DNA from: Streptomyces subrutilus
GTDB taxonomy: Bacteria > Actinomycetota > Actinomycetes > Streptomycetales > Streptomycetaceae
DNA: 64,000 bases
Assembly: GCF_008704535.1 (NCBI RefSeq)
Contig: NZ_CP023701.1
Location: forward strand, 1,302,001-1,366,000
Direction: 5' to 3'
Translations under genes and position numbers: made by a program
Notes under the pieces: model-generated
The model's input: only the letters and a program-made list of their open reading frames with translations
Databases searched by the model: none
Told to the model about the DNA's origin: nothing
Shown: positions 32,667 through 41,255 of the stretch, piece after piece
Position numbering within the stretch: the first letter of the stretch is position 1
Layout of the letters: each line of letters opens with the position of its first letter

Positions 32667-33359
32667 GTGGTCGTCAGTTCCGCCCAGAGTTCCGCCCGGC
32701 TCATGGCATCGATCGACAGGTTCCGCACCACCGGCATCGACGTGGAGCACCTGCGCGCGCACTACGCGGCCCACCGCTGCGCCCAGTTGCCGCAGGTCGC
32801 CGACGTCTCCGAGCTGCGCACCGCGGCCCGCTCCGCCTACGAACTGCTGCGCACCGAACCGGTGCTGGACGCGCAGGAGCACACCGACGAGCAGGGCACC
32901 CTCGGCTACGGGTTCCGGCTGCTGCGCATCGACGCGAAGTCCGACTCGCCGGAGCACACCGAACGGGTCACCTCCGTCTTCCGCGAGTTCGGGCTGCTGG
33001 GCTGGGCCGAGCGGATGGCCGCCGACCTGCTGCCCACCGTCAACCGGATCACCGGCCGCGAACTGCGCTACGAGCGGGTCTTCCTGCTCGCCTACCGGGA
33101 GGGCGACTACATCGGCCCGCACGGCGCGGAGCAGGACACCGACCTCAACCGCTTCAACCTCCAGTTCCCGCTGTGCTACGACTCGGTCGGCTCCATGCGC
33201 ATCCTGCGCGAGGGCTATCTGGAGCCGATGTACGACCACGACGGCGACGCACGGCTGCTCGGCCCGCGCATGTGGCACGAGGTGCCGCCGCTGTTCCGGC
33301 TGCCGGGCGGACCGGACCCGCTGCGCCTGGTCGTCTCGCTGCGCCTGATGGCCGCGTAG
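32667..33359 (+). CDS. stsF: StsF-position protein of unknown function, possible oxygenase-like fold
   Basis: 230 residues; I do not recognise the family with certainty. The C-terminal half reads like a jelly-roll metal oxygenase (EGDYIGPHGAEQDTDLNRF, FNLQFPLCYDSVGSMRIL, GPRMWHEVPPLFRL, then an Arg-rich end strand LRLVVSLRLMA), with His and acidic residues spaced roughly as in Fe(II)/2-oxoglutarate enzymes. The HxD motif is not clean. The name rests on position: between stsG and stsE in the S. griseus order. GTG at 32667 has an excellent AAGGAGGGG upstream. The stop shares one base with the next start. A hydroxylase for a late tailoring step is one option. Confidence 0.6.
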   Translation: MVVSSAQSSARLMASIDRFRTTGIDVEHLRAHYAAHRCAQLPQVADVSELRTAARSAYELLRTEPVLDAQEHTDEQGTLGYGFRLLRIDAKSDSPEHTERVTSVFREFGLLGWAERMAADLLPTVNRITGRELRYERVFLLAYREGDYIGPHGAEQDTDLNRFNLQFPLCYDSVGSMRILREGYLEPMYDHDGDARLLGPRMWHEVPPLFRLPGGPDPLRLVVSLRLMAA

Positions 33360-34330
33360 TGACGCCCCCCGGAGCCGCCGGTGCGGCCGAGGCGGTGGCC
33401 TGCGAGGTCTTCCGGCGCCACGGCGAGGACTTCGCGCGGGCGCGGCGGGCGGCCGGCTGGACGAACGCCACCTGGCTGGGCGGCGCCCTCGCGGTACGGG
33501 TCGCGGGCACCGAGGGCTCCGGGGACCTGGAGCGGGAGACCCGGCTGGCCGCCGTGCTGCCGCCCGAGGTCGGCTACCCCCGCGTCCTGGAGACCGGCAC
33601 CTCGCACGGCCTCCAGTGGGTGGCGACCGCGCGCATCCCCGCGGTCCCGCTCGACGAGGCCTGGGACGGCCTGGACTGGGACCGGCGGATCGGGGCGACC
33701 CGGCAGCTGTGGGCACGGGCCCGGGCGGTGCACCGGGCCGACCCGGCCGCGGCCGCTCCCCTGGCGCGGCCGCGCAACCCCTTCTACGCCGTGTCCCCGG
33801 GCGAGTCGGCCCAGTCGCTGCGGCGCCTGCACGCCGCGGGGGTGCTCACCGACGGCGAGCTGCACCGGCTGCTGCGGGCGCTCGACCGGCACTGGACGGC
33901 GCTGCCCGCGGCCCGGGCCGTCCTCAACCACGGCGACCTCTCCCCGGTCAACGCCTTGTGGGACGGCGCCTCGGTGGTGTCGCTGCTCGACTTCGAGTTC
34001 GCCGTCCTGGCCCCCGTCCACCTGGACCTCAACGAACTGGTGAAACTGGCCTACGCACCCCCGGACCAGGACACCGCGCCGACCGGCCCGGACGCGGCGG
34101 GGCGGCGTCGGCTGCAGGAGGCCGTGCGGGAGCTGGCCCGGCCCTTCCTGCGCACCCGGACGGACGTGGACCTGCTGCTCGGGCACAGCATCCAGCTGGA
34201 GGCGTGGGGGTTGGAGCGGGAGCTGGCCAAGCCCGGCCGCGAGGCGTTCCGCACCTGGGAGCCGTACCGGATGCTCGTCGCGTGCGCGCACCGGGACGGC
34301 GGCTGCTACGCCCCGCTGCTGGACGGCTGA
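33359..34330 (+). CDS. stsE: StsE-like phosphotransferase (APH/choline kinase fold)
   Basis: 323 residues. The kinase catalytic loop is VLNHGDLSPVNALWDG near residue 196 (HGDxxxxN) and the metal-binding segment is VSLLDFEFAVLAPVHLDLNEL near residue 212. The fold is that of aminoglycoside phosphotransferases. In the streptomycin cluster StsE and StrN are the proposed scyllo-inosamine and amidino-inosamine kinases of the streptidine pathway. Position next to stsD supports StsE, but which of the two amination/phosphorylation rounds it serves is not shown by sequence. GTG at 33359 begins on the last base of the stsF stop. Confidence 0.78.
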   Translation: MTPPGAAGAAEAVACEVFRRHGEDFARARRAAGWTNATWLGGALAVRVAGTEGSGDLERETRLAAVLPPEVGYPRVLETGTSHGLQWVATARIPAVPLDEAWDGLDWDRRIGATRQLWARARAVHRADPAAAAPLARPRNPFYAVSPGESAQSLRRLHAAGVLTDGELHRLLRALDRHWTALPAARAVLNHGDLSPVNALWDGASVVSLLDFEFAVLAPVHLDLNELVKLAYAPPDQDTAPTGPDAAGRRRLQEAVRELARPFLRTRTDVDLLLGHSIQLEAWGLERELAKPGREAFRTWEPYRMLVACAHRDGGCYAPLLDG

Positions 34331-34341
34331 GCCGGGGACGG

Positions 34342-34374
34342 GGCGGGGGCGGCCGCGGCGCGGTCGCCCCCGCC
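34342..34374 (+). terminator. Hairpin between stsE and stsD
   Basis: A 10-bp perfect stem (GGCGGGGGCG / CGCCCCCGCC) with a 13-base loop lies in the 60-base gap. It could terminate or attenuate transcription into stsD. Confidence 0.55.
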
Positions 34375-34390
34375 GGCCCGGGGACATGAC

Positions 34391-35065
34391 GTGACGACGG
34401 AACCGAGGAGGGACCTCGCGGTGATACGGACGCTTTTCGTGGACGCCGGCGGCGTGCTCTACAACAACATCAACGAGGAGACGGACTTCCTCGTCCGGGT
34501 GGCCGACCGCTACGGCGTGGACCGGGCGGAGCTGGCCCGGCTCGTCGAGGAGGCGGCGCCCGCGTACGAGGACGGCGGCACGCACGTGCACCGGGTCTTC
34601 GAGCGGGTCGTCGCGGCCGGCCGCGGCCGGCCCTGCGCCGGACCGGCCGACCGGCGCTGGCTGGACCGGGCCTACGCGGACAGCGTGCGGGCGTACGAGG
34701 ACAGCTTCGGAGCCCTGCGCGAACTGCGCCGGGAGCGGCCCGGCCTGACGGTGGTGCTGACCAACAACGAGGCCGAGCACTGGGACCGGCTCAAGGACGC
34801 GGCGTTCGGCCATTTCGCGCTGTTCGACGCGGTGTGCTCGTCCTGGCGGGTGCGCCGGGTCAAGCCGTCCGGGTCGTTCTTCGCCGAGGCGCTGCGAAGA
34901 TGCCGGGCGACGGCCGCCGAGACCCTGCTCGTCGACGACCGCGTCACCGTCCTGCGGGCGGGGGCCGCGCTCGGGATGCGCACGCTGCACGTGTCCGCGC
35001 CCGGGGTGCTCGCCCGCCGGCTCGGGCCGGCCGTCCTGGGCGAGGCGCTGCCGACCACCTCGTGA
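34391..35065 (+). CDS. stsD: StsD-position HAD-superfamily hydrolase
   Basis: 224 residues. HAD motifs: FVDAGGVLYNN near residue 16 (DxGGVL), VVLTNNEAE near residue 117 (Ser/Thr motif), VRRVKPSGSFFAEAL near residue 153 (Lys motif) and LLVDDRVTVL near residue 177 (Asp pair). The second Asp of motif I (DxD) is replaced by Gly, as in several sugar-nucleotide or phosphatase-like HADs, so activity should be tested. GTG at 34391 is chosen because an earlier ATG meets an immediate stop. The 3' end is convergent with stsC, 12 bases apart. The name is by position in the sts series. Confidence 0.65.
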   Translation: MTTEPRRDLAVIRTLFVDAGGVLYNNINEETDFLVRVADRYGVDRAELARLVEEAAPAYEDGGTHVHRVFERVVAAGRGRPCAGPADRRWLDRAYADSVRAYEDSFGALRELRRERPGLTVVLTNNEAEHWDRLKDAAFGHFALFDAVCSSWRVRRVKPSGSFFAEALRRCRATAAETLLVDDRVTVLRAGAALGMRTLHVSAPGVLARRLGPAVLGEALPTTS

Positions 35066-35077
35066 GGGCCGCGGGGC

Positions 35078-36352
35078 TCAGTCGGTGATCTCGTGGATGT
35101 TGTCGAGGACCTTGCGGAACGCCAGCGCTATGTCGTTGACGGCGTCGAGGGGGGCCAGGAGGACCTCGTGGCCGAAGCTGACGACGCTCTCGTGGATGCT
35201 CTTGGCCACGGGCAGGTCGAAGCGGGAGGGGTCCACCCGCGCCAGGTAGTCGGGGCCGGTGGCGAAGCGGCGGCGCGAGCTGGGCCGGTTGAGCGGGTTG
35301 TCGTTGAGCGGCCGGTGCGTCTGCATCACCGCGAAGCCCAGCTCGGCCGTCAGCGCCTGCGCGATGCGCCCGACGGGGGCCACCGCGAGCAGCTCGTCCG
35401 GCAGCCGTACCGCGTACCGGTAGTAGGCGCGGTCGGTGGTTCCGGGCGAGGTGTCCTGGACGGTCAGCCCGAGCTCGCCGAGCCGGTCGTCCAGGTGCTC
35501 GGCGGCCCGTACCCGGCGGGCGTTCTGCCCGTCCAGCAGCCCGAGCTGGTCCAGCAGGACCGCGGCGTGGAACTCGGACAGGCAGGCGTTGCTGCCCATG
35601 AGCCGCCCGGTCTCCTGCAGTTCCATCTCGCCGACGCCCACCTCGTCGCGCCGCAGGATCCGCCCGTCCGCCCGCAGGTGCTCGGCGCGAGCGGCGATCT
35701 CCGGGTCGTCCGTGACCACGGCCCCGCCCTCGCCGCAGGTCAGCAGTTTGCTGCCCTGCATGCTGAAGACTCCGGCCGCGCCGAACGCGCCGACCGGCCA
35801 GTCCCCGTACCGGGCGCCGTGGGCGTGGGCGCAGTCCTCGATCAGGGGCAGCGCGTGCCGCTGGGCGATGTCCAGCAGCGAGTCGAGGTCGGCGACGGCC
35901 GAGTAGGCGTGGACCAGGGTGATGGCCCGGGTCCGGTCGGTGATCGCGGCCTCCACCGCGGCGGGGTCCAGGCAGTAGGTGGCGGGGTCGACGTCGACGA
36001 GGACGGGCACGGCGTTGATGCCGAGCACGGCGGACGCGGAGGCCACCCAGCTCAGCCCGGGGACGATCACCTCGTCGGAGGCGCCGACCCCGCAGGCTTC
36101 GAGCGCGATGGCCAGGGCGGCGGTGCCGGTCGCCGTCGGCACGCAGATCGCGGAACGGCAGTAGTCGGCGAATGCCTCGGCGAATTGCCGCTCGTAGGAT
36201 TGCCGTCCCTGATAGGCGCAACTGATCGTCCAACGCCCGCTTGTCAACACGTCTTCGAGGCTTTTCAATGCCCGGTCTCCCGGCTGTGGCCAGCGCGGCC
36301 ACTCACGGTCGGTCAGCCGAGGCCCGCCGGAGATCGCCAGTGAAGTTCCCAT
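35078..36352 (-). CDS. stsC: StsC: L-glutamine:scyllo-inosose aminotransferase
   Basis: 424 residues, the length I recall for StsC, of the DegT/DnrJ/EryC1 PLP family. The PLP Lys is in FSMQGSKLLTCGEGGAVVT near residue 202, and the substrate and cofactor segments include VPTATGTAALAIALEACG near residue 72 and IEDCAHAHGARYG near residue 171. It closely follows the StsC/BtrR pattern of enzymes that aminate scyllo-inosose as the first nitrogen step of the aminocyclitol. The ATG at 36352 has AAAGG upstream. It is divergent from stsB across a promoter that holds a perfect StrR box. Confidence 0.9.
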   Translation of the reverse strand: MGTSLAISGGPRLTDREWPRWPQPGDRALKSLEDVLTSGRWTISCAYQGRQSYERQFAEAFADYCRSAICVPTATGTAALAIALEACGVGASDEVIVPGLSWVASASAVLGINAVPVLVDVDPATYCLDPAAVEAAITDRTRAITLVHAYSAVADLDSLLDIAQRHALPLIEDCAHAHGARYGDWPVGAFGAAGVFSMQGSKLLTCGEGGAVVTDDPEIAARAEHLRADGRILRRDEVGVGEMELQETGRLMGSNACLSEFHAAVLLDQLGLLDGQNARRVRAAEHLDDRLGELGLTVQDTSPGTTDRAYYRYAVRLPDELLAVAPVGRIAQALTAELGFAVMQTHRPLNDNPLNRPSSRRRFATGPDYLARVDPSRFDLPVAKSIHESVVSFGHEVLLAPLDAVNDIALAFRKVLDNIHEITD

Positions 36353-36469
36353 GGTTGCCCTCGCCTTTCCAGGAAGCGACGAATGAGAGCGGAATTTACG
36401 CGCCCCGGTGCGGCGTACGCCACAGTGCGCGGGGCCCGTGCCCGGCGGACCGGGGCCCTTGCGGAGCCC

Positions 36470-36498
36470 GTTCGACTGAGGAACGCGCGCAGTCGAAC
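36470..36498. promoter_or_regulatory. StrR-binding site (stsC/stsB divergent promoter), perfect match
   Basis: GTTCGACTG, 11 bases, CAGTCGAAC: a perfect 9-bp inverted repeat identical to the published StrR operator consensus, including spacing. It is about 120 bases from each flanking start codon, so StrR could activate both stsC and stsB-stsA. Confidence 0.9.
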
Positions 36499-36608
36499 GG
36501 GTGGGTACGCTGCGCTGGGCCGGCCACCGGGATATCGGGCCGCCTCTTCACGGCCAATGGCGGGGACGGCGGGAACAGGGAAAACCCATCCGGCAAGGGG
36601 AGTCAGAG

Positions 36609-38093
36609 ATGTCCGGTAATCCAGGAGCGAAACACGGATCCGTCGGGCGCGCCCGGGTGCTCGTCGTGGGCGGCGGTCTCGCCGGACTGGAATTCGCCTC
36701 GGCTCTGGCGGGGCACGGGGTCGGGGACATCATGGTCCTGGAGGCGGGCCCGGGCGAGGACCTGGACCACATCCACCGGGCGTACAGCCGGGAAAGGGCC
36801 TCGGAAATGGTGTTCGCCCCCGAGGGCGATCCCCACTTCCACCGTCCGTGGTCCTCGCGGACGCAGCCGCACTACACCGGCATCTCGGGCCTGCGCCGCC
36901 GGCTCGGCGGCCGGTCCCTGTACTGGCACGGGGTGATCCTGCCGCTGGAGGACTGGGCGCTGCGCGAACCGTGGTGGCCGGCCGACGTGGTGGCGGACCT
37001 GACCACGGGCCACCGGGGCGGTCCCTCCCTGTACGACCGGGTCACCGCGGACCTCCTGGAGTGGAGCGGCGGCCCGGCCGGGGAGGACGGCGGGGCGGGG
37101 GCGCGCCGGTTCGGCGGGCAGTCCTTCCGGCCGCTGCCCCGCGCGTGCCGGGCGGTGCCCGGCACGGACCGCTGGGAGGCGTACACCCCGTTGGAGGGCT
37201 GGCGCGGCGCGGACGGGCGCGTGGCGCCGCCGGCGGGGATCGGTGTGCGCTGCGGCACCGACGTGCTGGCCGTGGACGTGCGGGACGGACGGGCGCGGGG
37301 CGTCGTGGTCCGCGACGGGGCCGGGGGGACGGAGACGATCGCCGCCGACACCGTGGTCCTGTGCGCGGGCACGGTGGAGAGCACCCGGCTGGCCGTGCAG
37401 GCCCTGACGGTGGCGGGCGTGCTGCGCGAACCGCGGCTCGGCGGCCTCGCCGACCACATCGTGCAGGGCTTCGTGGTCCGGCTGCCGGCCGGCGGCCCGC
37501 CGCCCGGCTCCTACTACGTGCCGACGAGCCCCGCGACGCGGTCGTACCTGCGGATGGACGTGACCCCGGACGGCCCCGGATCCTGCCTGCTGGACGTACG
37601 GATCACCGGGGAGCAGCTCCCGGACGAGCGGAGCGTCGTGGAGTGCCGGCCCGCGGCCGACTTCCCCTGGCCGGCGCGGGTGCGCAGCGGGCTGCGGCCG
37701 GAGGACCGGCGGCTGGTCGCCGCGCAGCGGGAGGTGCTGCGGGACTTCTGGCGGGCGGCCGCCCCCGAGGTCGGCGTGCTGGCGCGGCCGCTGGAGTTCA
37801 CCGCGTTCGGGGACGCGGACCGGGACAACACCCGGGTCCTGCCGGGGCGTACGCGGCGCCAGCCGGTGGGCCGTCCGGAGACGTGGACCAGCCTGCTCGG
37901 CACCGAGGACCACGAGGGCGGCAGCCTGCCGTTGGGCCGGGTGCTGACCTCGCGGCACGAGTTCGTCGGCCTTCCCGGCCTGTACGCGGCGGGGCCGGCG
38001 GTCTTCCCGCGGCTCGGCGCCGCGAACCCGTCGCTCACGACCATCGCCCTGTCGCGCCGGCTCGCCGCGGCCCTCGCCGCCGAGTCCCGCTGA
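36609..38093 (+). CDS. stsB: StsB: GMC-type FAD oxidoreductase
   Basis: 494 residues. The N-terminal FAD motif is VLVVGGGLAGLEFASALAG near residue 16, GLRRRLGGRSLYWHG near residue 97 is the GMC substrate/FAD region, VVLCAGTVESTRLAVQAL near residue 255 is the GMC middle motif, and GAANPSLTTIALSRRL is the C-terminal FAD/active-site motif. In streptomycin formation StsB is assigned to oxidise amidino-scyllo-inosamine to its keto form, giving the substrate for the second amination by StsA. ATG at 36609 follows AGGGGAG. stsA follows after 25 bases, so they are co-transcribed. Confidence 0.85.
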   Translation: MSGNPGAKHGSVGRARVLVVGGGLAGLEFASALAGHGVGDIMVLEAGPGEDLDHIHRAYSRERASEMVFAPEGDPHFHRPWSSRTQPHYTGISGLRRRLGGRSLYWHGVILPLEDWALREPWWPADVVADLTTGHRGGPSLYDRVTADLLEWSGGPAGEDGGAGARRFGGQSFRPLPRACRAVPGTDRWEAYTPLEGWRGADGRVAPPAGIGVRCGTDVLAVDVRDGRARGVVVRDGAGGTETIAADTVVLCAGTVESTRLAVQALTVAGVLREPRLGGLADHIVQGFVVRLPAGGPPPGSYYVPTSPATRSYLRMDVTPDGPGSCLLDVRITGEQLPDERSVVECRPAADFPWPARVRSGLRPEDRRLVAAQREVLRDFWRAAAPEVGVLARPLEFTAFGDADRDNTRVLPGRTRRQPVGRPETWTSLLGTEDHEGGSLPLGRVLTSRHEFVGLPGLYAAGPAVFPRLGAANPSLTTIALSRRLAAALAAESR

Positions 38094-38118
38094 CGCCCAC
38101 CACACCCAGGGAGGAACC

Positions 38119-39357
38119 GTGCCAGGACCCGGATACCGCTTCGTCGGCGAGGAGGAGCGGGAGAACGTGCTCGCCGTGCTCGACCACTGGAGCTCCGGCC
38201 GCGAGACCTTCGACGCGCCCGAGGAGGGGGTGTGGGTGCGCCGCTTCGAGCAGGCCGCGGCCGACCGGTTCGGCGCCGCGCACTGCCTCGGGGTCAACAG
38301 CGGCACCTCGGCGCTGCTCGCGGCGCTGGTCGGCCTCGGCATCGGGCCCGGCGACGAGGTGATCGTGCCCGGCTACATGTTCGTGGCCTCGATCGCGTCC
38401 GTCCTGCACTGCGGGGCCGACGCGGTCCTCGCCGAGATCGACGAGTCGCTGACCCTCGATCCGGCGGACGTCCGGGCGAGGATCACCCCGCGCACGAAGG
38501 CGATCATGCCGGTGCACATGCTGGGCGCGCCCGCGGACATGACCGCGCTGCGCGCCCTGGCCGACGAGTACGGGCTGCACCTGGTCGAGGACTGCGCGCA
38601 GGCCGCGGGCGGCAGCCACGCGGGGCGCGCGCTGGGGACGATCGGCGCCGCCGGGGCGTTCTCCCTCAACCACTTCAAGGTGATCACCGCCCTGCAGGGC
38701 GGGTTCGTGCTGACCGGTGATCCGCGGGTCTTCCAGCGGGCGTACTCCTTCCACGACCAGGGCTGGTTCCCGTACCGGATGGACCACGGGGAGGGGCACC
38801 GGCTGCTCGGCATGAACCTGGGGCTGGGCGAACTGCACGCGGCGGTGGCGCTGGCGCAGCTCGGGAAGCTCGACCGGGTGCTGGAGCGGGTCAGGGCGGT
38901 GAAGCGGGAGCTGGTCGAGCGGATCGGGGAGCTGCCCGGGGTGCGGCGCAGGACGCTCCACGACGCGGCGGGCGAGTGCGCCAGCTTCGCCGTGTACGTC
39001 TTCGAGGACGCGGGGCACGCCCGGCGGACCGCCGACCACCTCAAGGTGAAGCCGCTGCTGGAGTCGCCGACGCACTACTACGGGAGCCTGCCGGCGCTGA
39101 CCGCGTTCGGGCGGGGGGACCGCTCGGTCGTGCCGTTCAGGGCGCCGGGCGCCCTGCCGCCGGCCCACTGCTACGAGCCGGGGTCGCTGCCGCGCACGGA
39201 CAGCGTCCTGGGGCGCTCGCTGGCGCTGGCGACGGGGGTGTCCGACAGCTACCTGGGGGCCGGGTTCGGGGTGCACGCGGGCTCGTCGTCGATCGAGGTC
39301 AGGGAGGCCGCGGACACCTTCCGGCGCGCGGTGCTGGGCGGCGGCCCGGCGCGCTGA
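38119..39357 (+). CDS. stsA: StsA: second aminocyclitol aminotransferase
   Basis: 412 residues of the DegT/DnrJ/EryC1 family. The PLP Lys is in AFSLNHFKVITALQGG near residue 189. VNSGTSALLAALVGLG near residue 61 and VEDCAQAAGGSHAG near residue 155 are cofactor motifs. StsA is assigned as the alanine-dependent aminotransferase adding the second nitrogen to the streptidine ring. GTG at 38119 has GGGAGG upstream. It differs clearly from StsC and StrS, the other two family members here. Confidence 0.85.
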   Translation: MPGPGYRFVGEEERENVLAVLDHWSSGRETFDAPEEGVWVRRFEQAAADRFGAAHCLGVNSGTSALLAALVGLGIGPGDEVIVPGYMFVASIASVLHCGADAVLAEIDESLTLDPADVRARITPRTKAIMPVHMLGAPADMTALRALADEYGLHLVEDCAQAAGGSHAGRALGTIGAAGAFSLNHFKVITALQGGFVLTGDPRVFQRAYSFHDQGWFPYRMDHGEGHRLLGMNLGLGELHAAVALAQLGKLDRVLERVRAVKRELVERIGELPGVRRRTLHDAAGECASFAVYVFEDAGHARRTADHLKVKPLLESPTHYYGSLPALTAFGRGDRSVVPFRAPGALPPAHCYEPGSLPRTDSVLGRSLALATGVSDSYLGAGFGVHAGSSSIEVREAADTFRRAVLGGGPAR

Positions 39358-39381
39358 GTCGGCACGCGGACCGCTGTCCGG

Positions 39382-39411
39382 GGCCGGGCCCGGGGTCCGG
39401 TGGGCCCGGCC
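39382..39411. terminator. Bidirectional hairpin between stsA and strO
   Basis: A 10-bp perfect stem (GGCCGGGCCC / GGGCCCGGCC) with a 10-base loop between the convergent stops. Confidence 0.65.
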
Positions 39412-39416
39412 GGGCG

Positions 39417-40205
39417 TCAGAGGACCTGGGTGCGGAGCCGGTCGGTGAGTTCCGCGGCCAGACCGCGCCGTGCGTACACCAGCCACGGCGCGTCGAGCCG
39501 CCGGCCGCCCGACAGGTCGTCGACGTGGCCGCCGGCCTCCCGGACCAGCAGGGCGGCCGGCGCCCGGTCCCACACGTGCCCGCCCTCGTCGACGGCCGCG
39601 TCCACCCGGCCCTCCAGCAGGTCGGCGATGAGGCAGACCGGGGCGTCGACCCAGGTCGTGCCGGCCGGGACGCGGGTGGCCGGCGAGTCGGGGAAGAGGA
39701 AGCCGCCGAGCCGGGCGGAGCGGAGCGCGACCGCCTCCTGCCGCATCCGCAGCCGGCGGTCGGTGGAGAGCGGCTGCGCCGAGGTGGACGCGTAGGCCCC
39801 GGCCCCGGACCGGGCCCACCACCGGCGGCCCTCGGTGGGCCTGCTGAGGACGACGGTCCGCAGTGCGCCGTCGACCTCCAGCGCCACGTGCGTGCCCCAG
39901 GCGCGCTCACCGGCCAGGAAGGGGATGGTGCCGTCGATCGGGTCGAGGATCCAGCGGCGCGCGGGCTGCGCGTCCCCGCCGGCCGCCGGGGCCGCGCCGC
40001 ACTCCTCGCTCAGGACCGCGTCCCCGGGCCGTTCGGCCGCCAGTACCTCCAGCATCGCCCGTTCCACGGCGAGGTCCGCCTCGCTGACCGGGCTTCCGTC
40101 CGCTTTCCGGTGCGAGCGGGGGCCGTTGCGGAAGTGGCGGAGCGCAATGCCGTCGGCCAGGTCCACCAGGCGGTGCGCGAGACGTCCGTCGCTGTCGATG
40201 TCCAT
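39417..40205 (-). CDS. strO: StrO: inositol-monophosphatase-family phosphatase
   Basis: 262 residues. The metal motifs of the family are all present: LSEECGAAP near residue 67, WILDPIDGTIPFLAG near residue 87 and HVWDRAPAALLVREAGGHVDD near residue 208. StrO-type proteins are assigned to dephosphorylation of the phosphorylated cyclitol intermediates, possibly inositol phosphate to inositol. ATG at 40205. On the minus strand TAGGGT lies just upstream of the start with no ribosome site, so a leaderless message is possible. It diverges from strN. Confidence 0.85.
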   Translation of the reverse strand: MDIDSDGRLAHRLVDLADGIALRHFRNGPRSHRKADGSPVSEADLAVERAMLEVLAAERPGDAVLSEECGAAPAAGGDAQPARRWILDPIDGTIPFLAGERAWGTHVALEVDGALRTVVLSRPTEGRRWWARSGAGAYASTSAQPLSTDRRLRMRQEAVALRSARLGGFLFPDSPATRVPAGTTWVDAPVCLIADLLEGRVDAAVDEGGHVWDRAPAALLVREAGGHVDDLSGGRRLDAPWLVYARRGLAAELTDRLRTQVL

Positions 40206-40273
40206 CACAACACCCTAACCAGGCAAGGGAGTTGAACGCATCGACGGACATCCGCGGCGGTCGGGGCCGGTGT

Positions 40274-40279
40274 TAGCCT
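40274..40279 (+). promoter_or_regulatory. Putative -10 box of a leaderless strN promoter
   Basis: TAGCCT, the same hexamer as in front of stsG, ends 5 bases before the strN ATG and no ribosome site is present. No good -35 element is seen at the expected distance, so an activator may be required. Confidence 0.4.
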
Positions 40280-40284
40280 CGGGC

Positions 40285-41217
40285 ATGCTCATGGAGAACA
40301 CGCTCGTGGAACGCCGGAGCCTGCTCCGGCTCGTCTCGGACCAGTTCCCGGACCGTCTTCCCGGCGGCGCGGAAGCGTCCGAGCCGGAATTCTTCCCGCT
40401 CGGCGAGGACAGCTGGTCCTACCGCTGCGGACCTCTGTGGATCAGCGTGCGCCGCGACCTCGACGGGCACTTCCCCGGCGCCTACGAAGCGGCCGTGCGG
40501 CTGCGCGAGAGCGGGATGGACTTCGTCCTCGCGCCCCTGGCCGGGCGCGACGGCCGGGTCGTGCACACGGTCGCGGGGCTGCCGGTGGTCGTCTTCGCCT
40601 ACGCCGAACGCGCGCTCGTCGCATCCGTGCACCCGACGGCCGCCCAACTCGACCTGCTGTGCGACCGGTTGCGCCGGATACACGGCTTCTCCTCCCCCGC
40701 CGAGCTCGGCGCCCAGGTGCCGGTGGAGGACTTCCGGTTCCCCTTCGAGACCGACCTGGAGAAGGCGCTGCAGGCCGCGCTGGACGGGGCGGCCGCCGAG
40801 CGGGGTCCGTACGGCCGGCGGCTGGCGGAGCTGGTCTCCGTACGGTCGGACCACCTGGCCGCCCTGCGCCGGGAGGCGGCCGACGTGGCCGACCGGTGCG
40901 CGGACCTGTGGCGGACCGAGCGTCCCGTGCTGACGCACGGGGACCTGAGCCCGGACAACGTGCTGTTCGGCGCGGGCGCGGAGATCCTGGACTGGGGCGG
41001 CGCGATGTGGGCCCCGCCGGAGCGCGACTGGTCCGCGCTGATCCGGGCGTTCGGTGCGCGACCGGGAGGCCGGGAGCCGTTCCTGCGGTTCTACGCGCTG
41101 CGCTGGACCCTCGCGGAGATCGCCGAGTACGCGGCGCGCTTCTCGGCGCCCCACCGGGGCGACGCGGACGACCGCGCCATGTGGGACAGGCTCACCCGCT
41201 ACCTCCCCGCGGGCTGA
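40285..41217 (+). CDS. strN: StrN-like phosphotransferase (APH fold)
   Basis: 310 residues. The catalytic loop is LTHGDLSPDNVLFGAG near residue 217 (HGDxxxxN) and the DxD-like segment is EILDWGGAMWAPPERDWSAL near residue 235, an aminoglycoside-phosphotransferase fold. StrN is one of the two proposed kinases in streptidine formation. It lies beside strO as in S. griseus. The convergent neighbour is strD only 38 bases away; strB2, strM, strL and strE, which I would expect here, are absent. Confidence 0.78.
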   Translation: MLMENTLVERRSLLRLVSDQFPDRLPGGAEASEPEFFPLGEDSWSYRCGPLWISVRRDLDGHFPGAYEAAVRLRESGMDFVLAPLAGRDGRVVHTVAGLPVVVFAYAERALVASVHPTAAQLDLLCDRLRRIHGFSSPAELGAQVPVEDFRFPFETDLEKALQAALDGAAAERGPYGRRLAELVSVRSDHLAALRREAADVADRCADLWRTERPVLTHGDLSPDNVLFGAGAEILDWGGAMWAPPERDWSALIRAFGARPGGREPFLRFYALRWTLAEIAEYAARFSAPHRGDADDRAMWDRLTRYLPAG

Positions 41218-41225
41218 GCCGGCCG

Positions 41226-41255
41226 CCCGCGCGGCCGCCGCGGCGGCCGCGCGGG
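41226..41255. terminator. Bidirectional terminator between strN and strD
   Basis: A 30-bp perfect palindrome (15-bp arms, first arm CCCGCGCGGCCGCCG) sits between the two convergent stop codons and almost fills the gap. Confidence 0.75.

Noticed and set aside
40232..40279. TTGAAC (40232-40237) as the -35 box of strN
   Set aside because: The distance to TAGCCT (40274) is 36 bp, far beyond a working spacer.
41226..41255. 30-bp palindrome between strN and strD as a deletion scar or site-specific recombination site
   Set aside because: Comparable GC-rich palindromes lie between other convergent gene pairs in the window, so a terminator explains it better.
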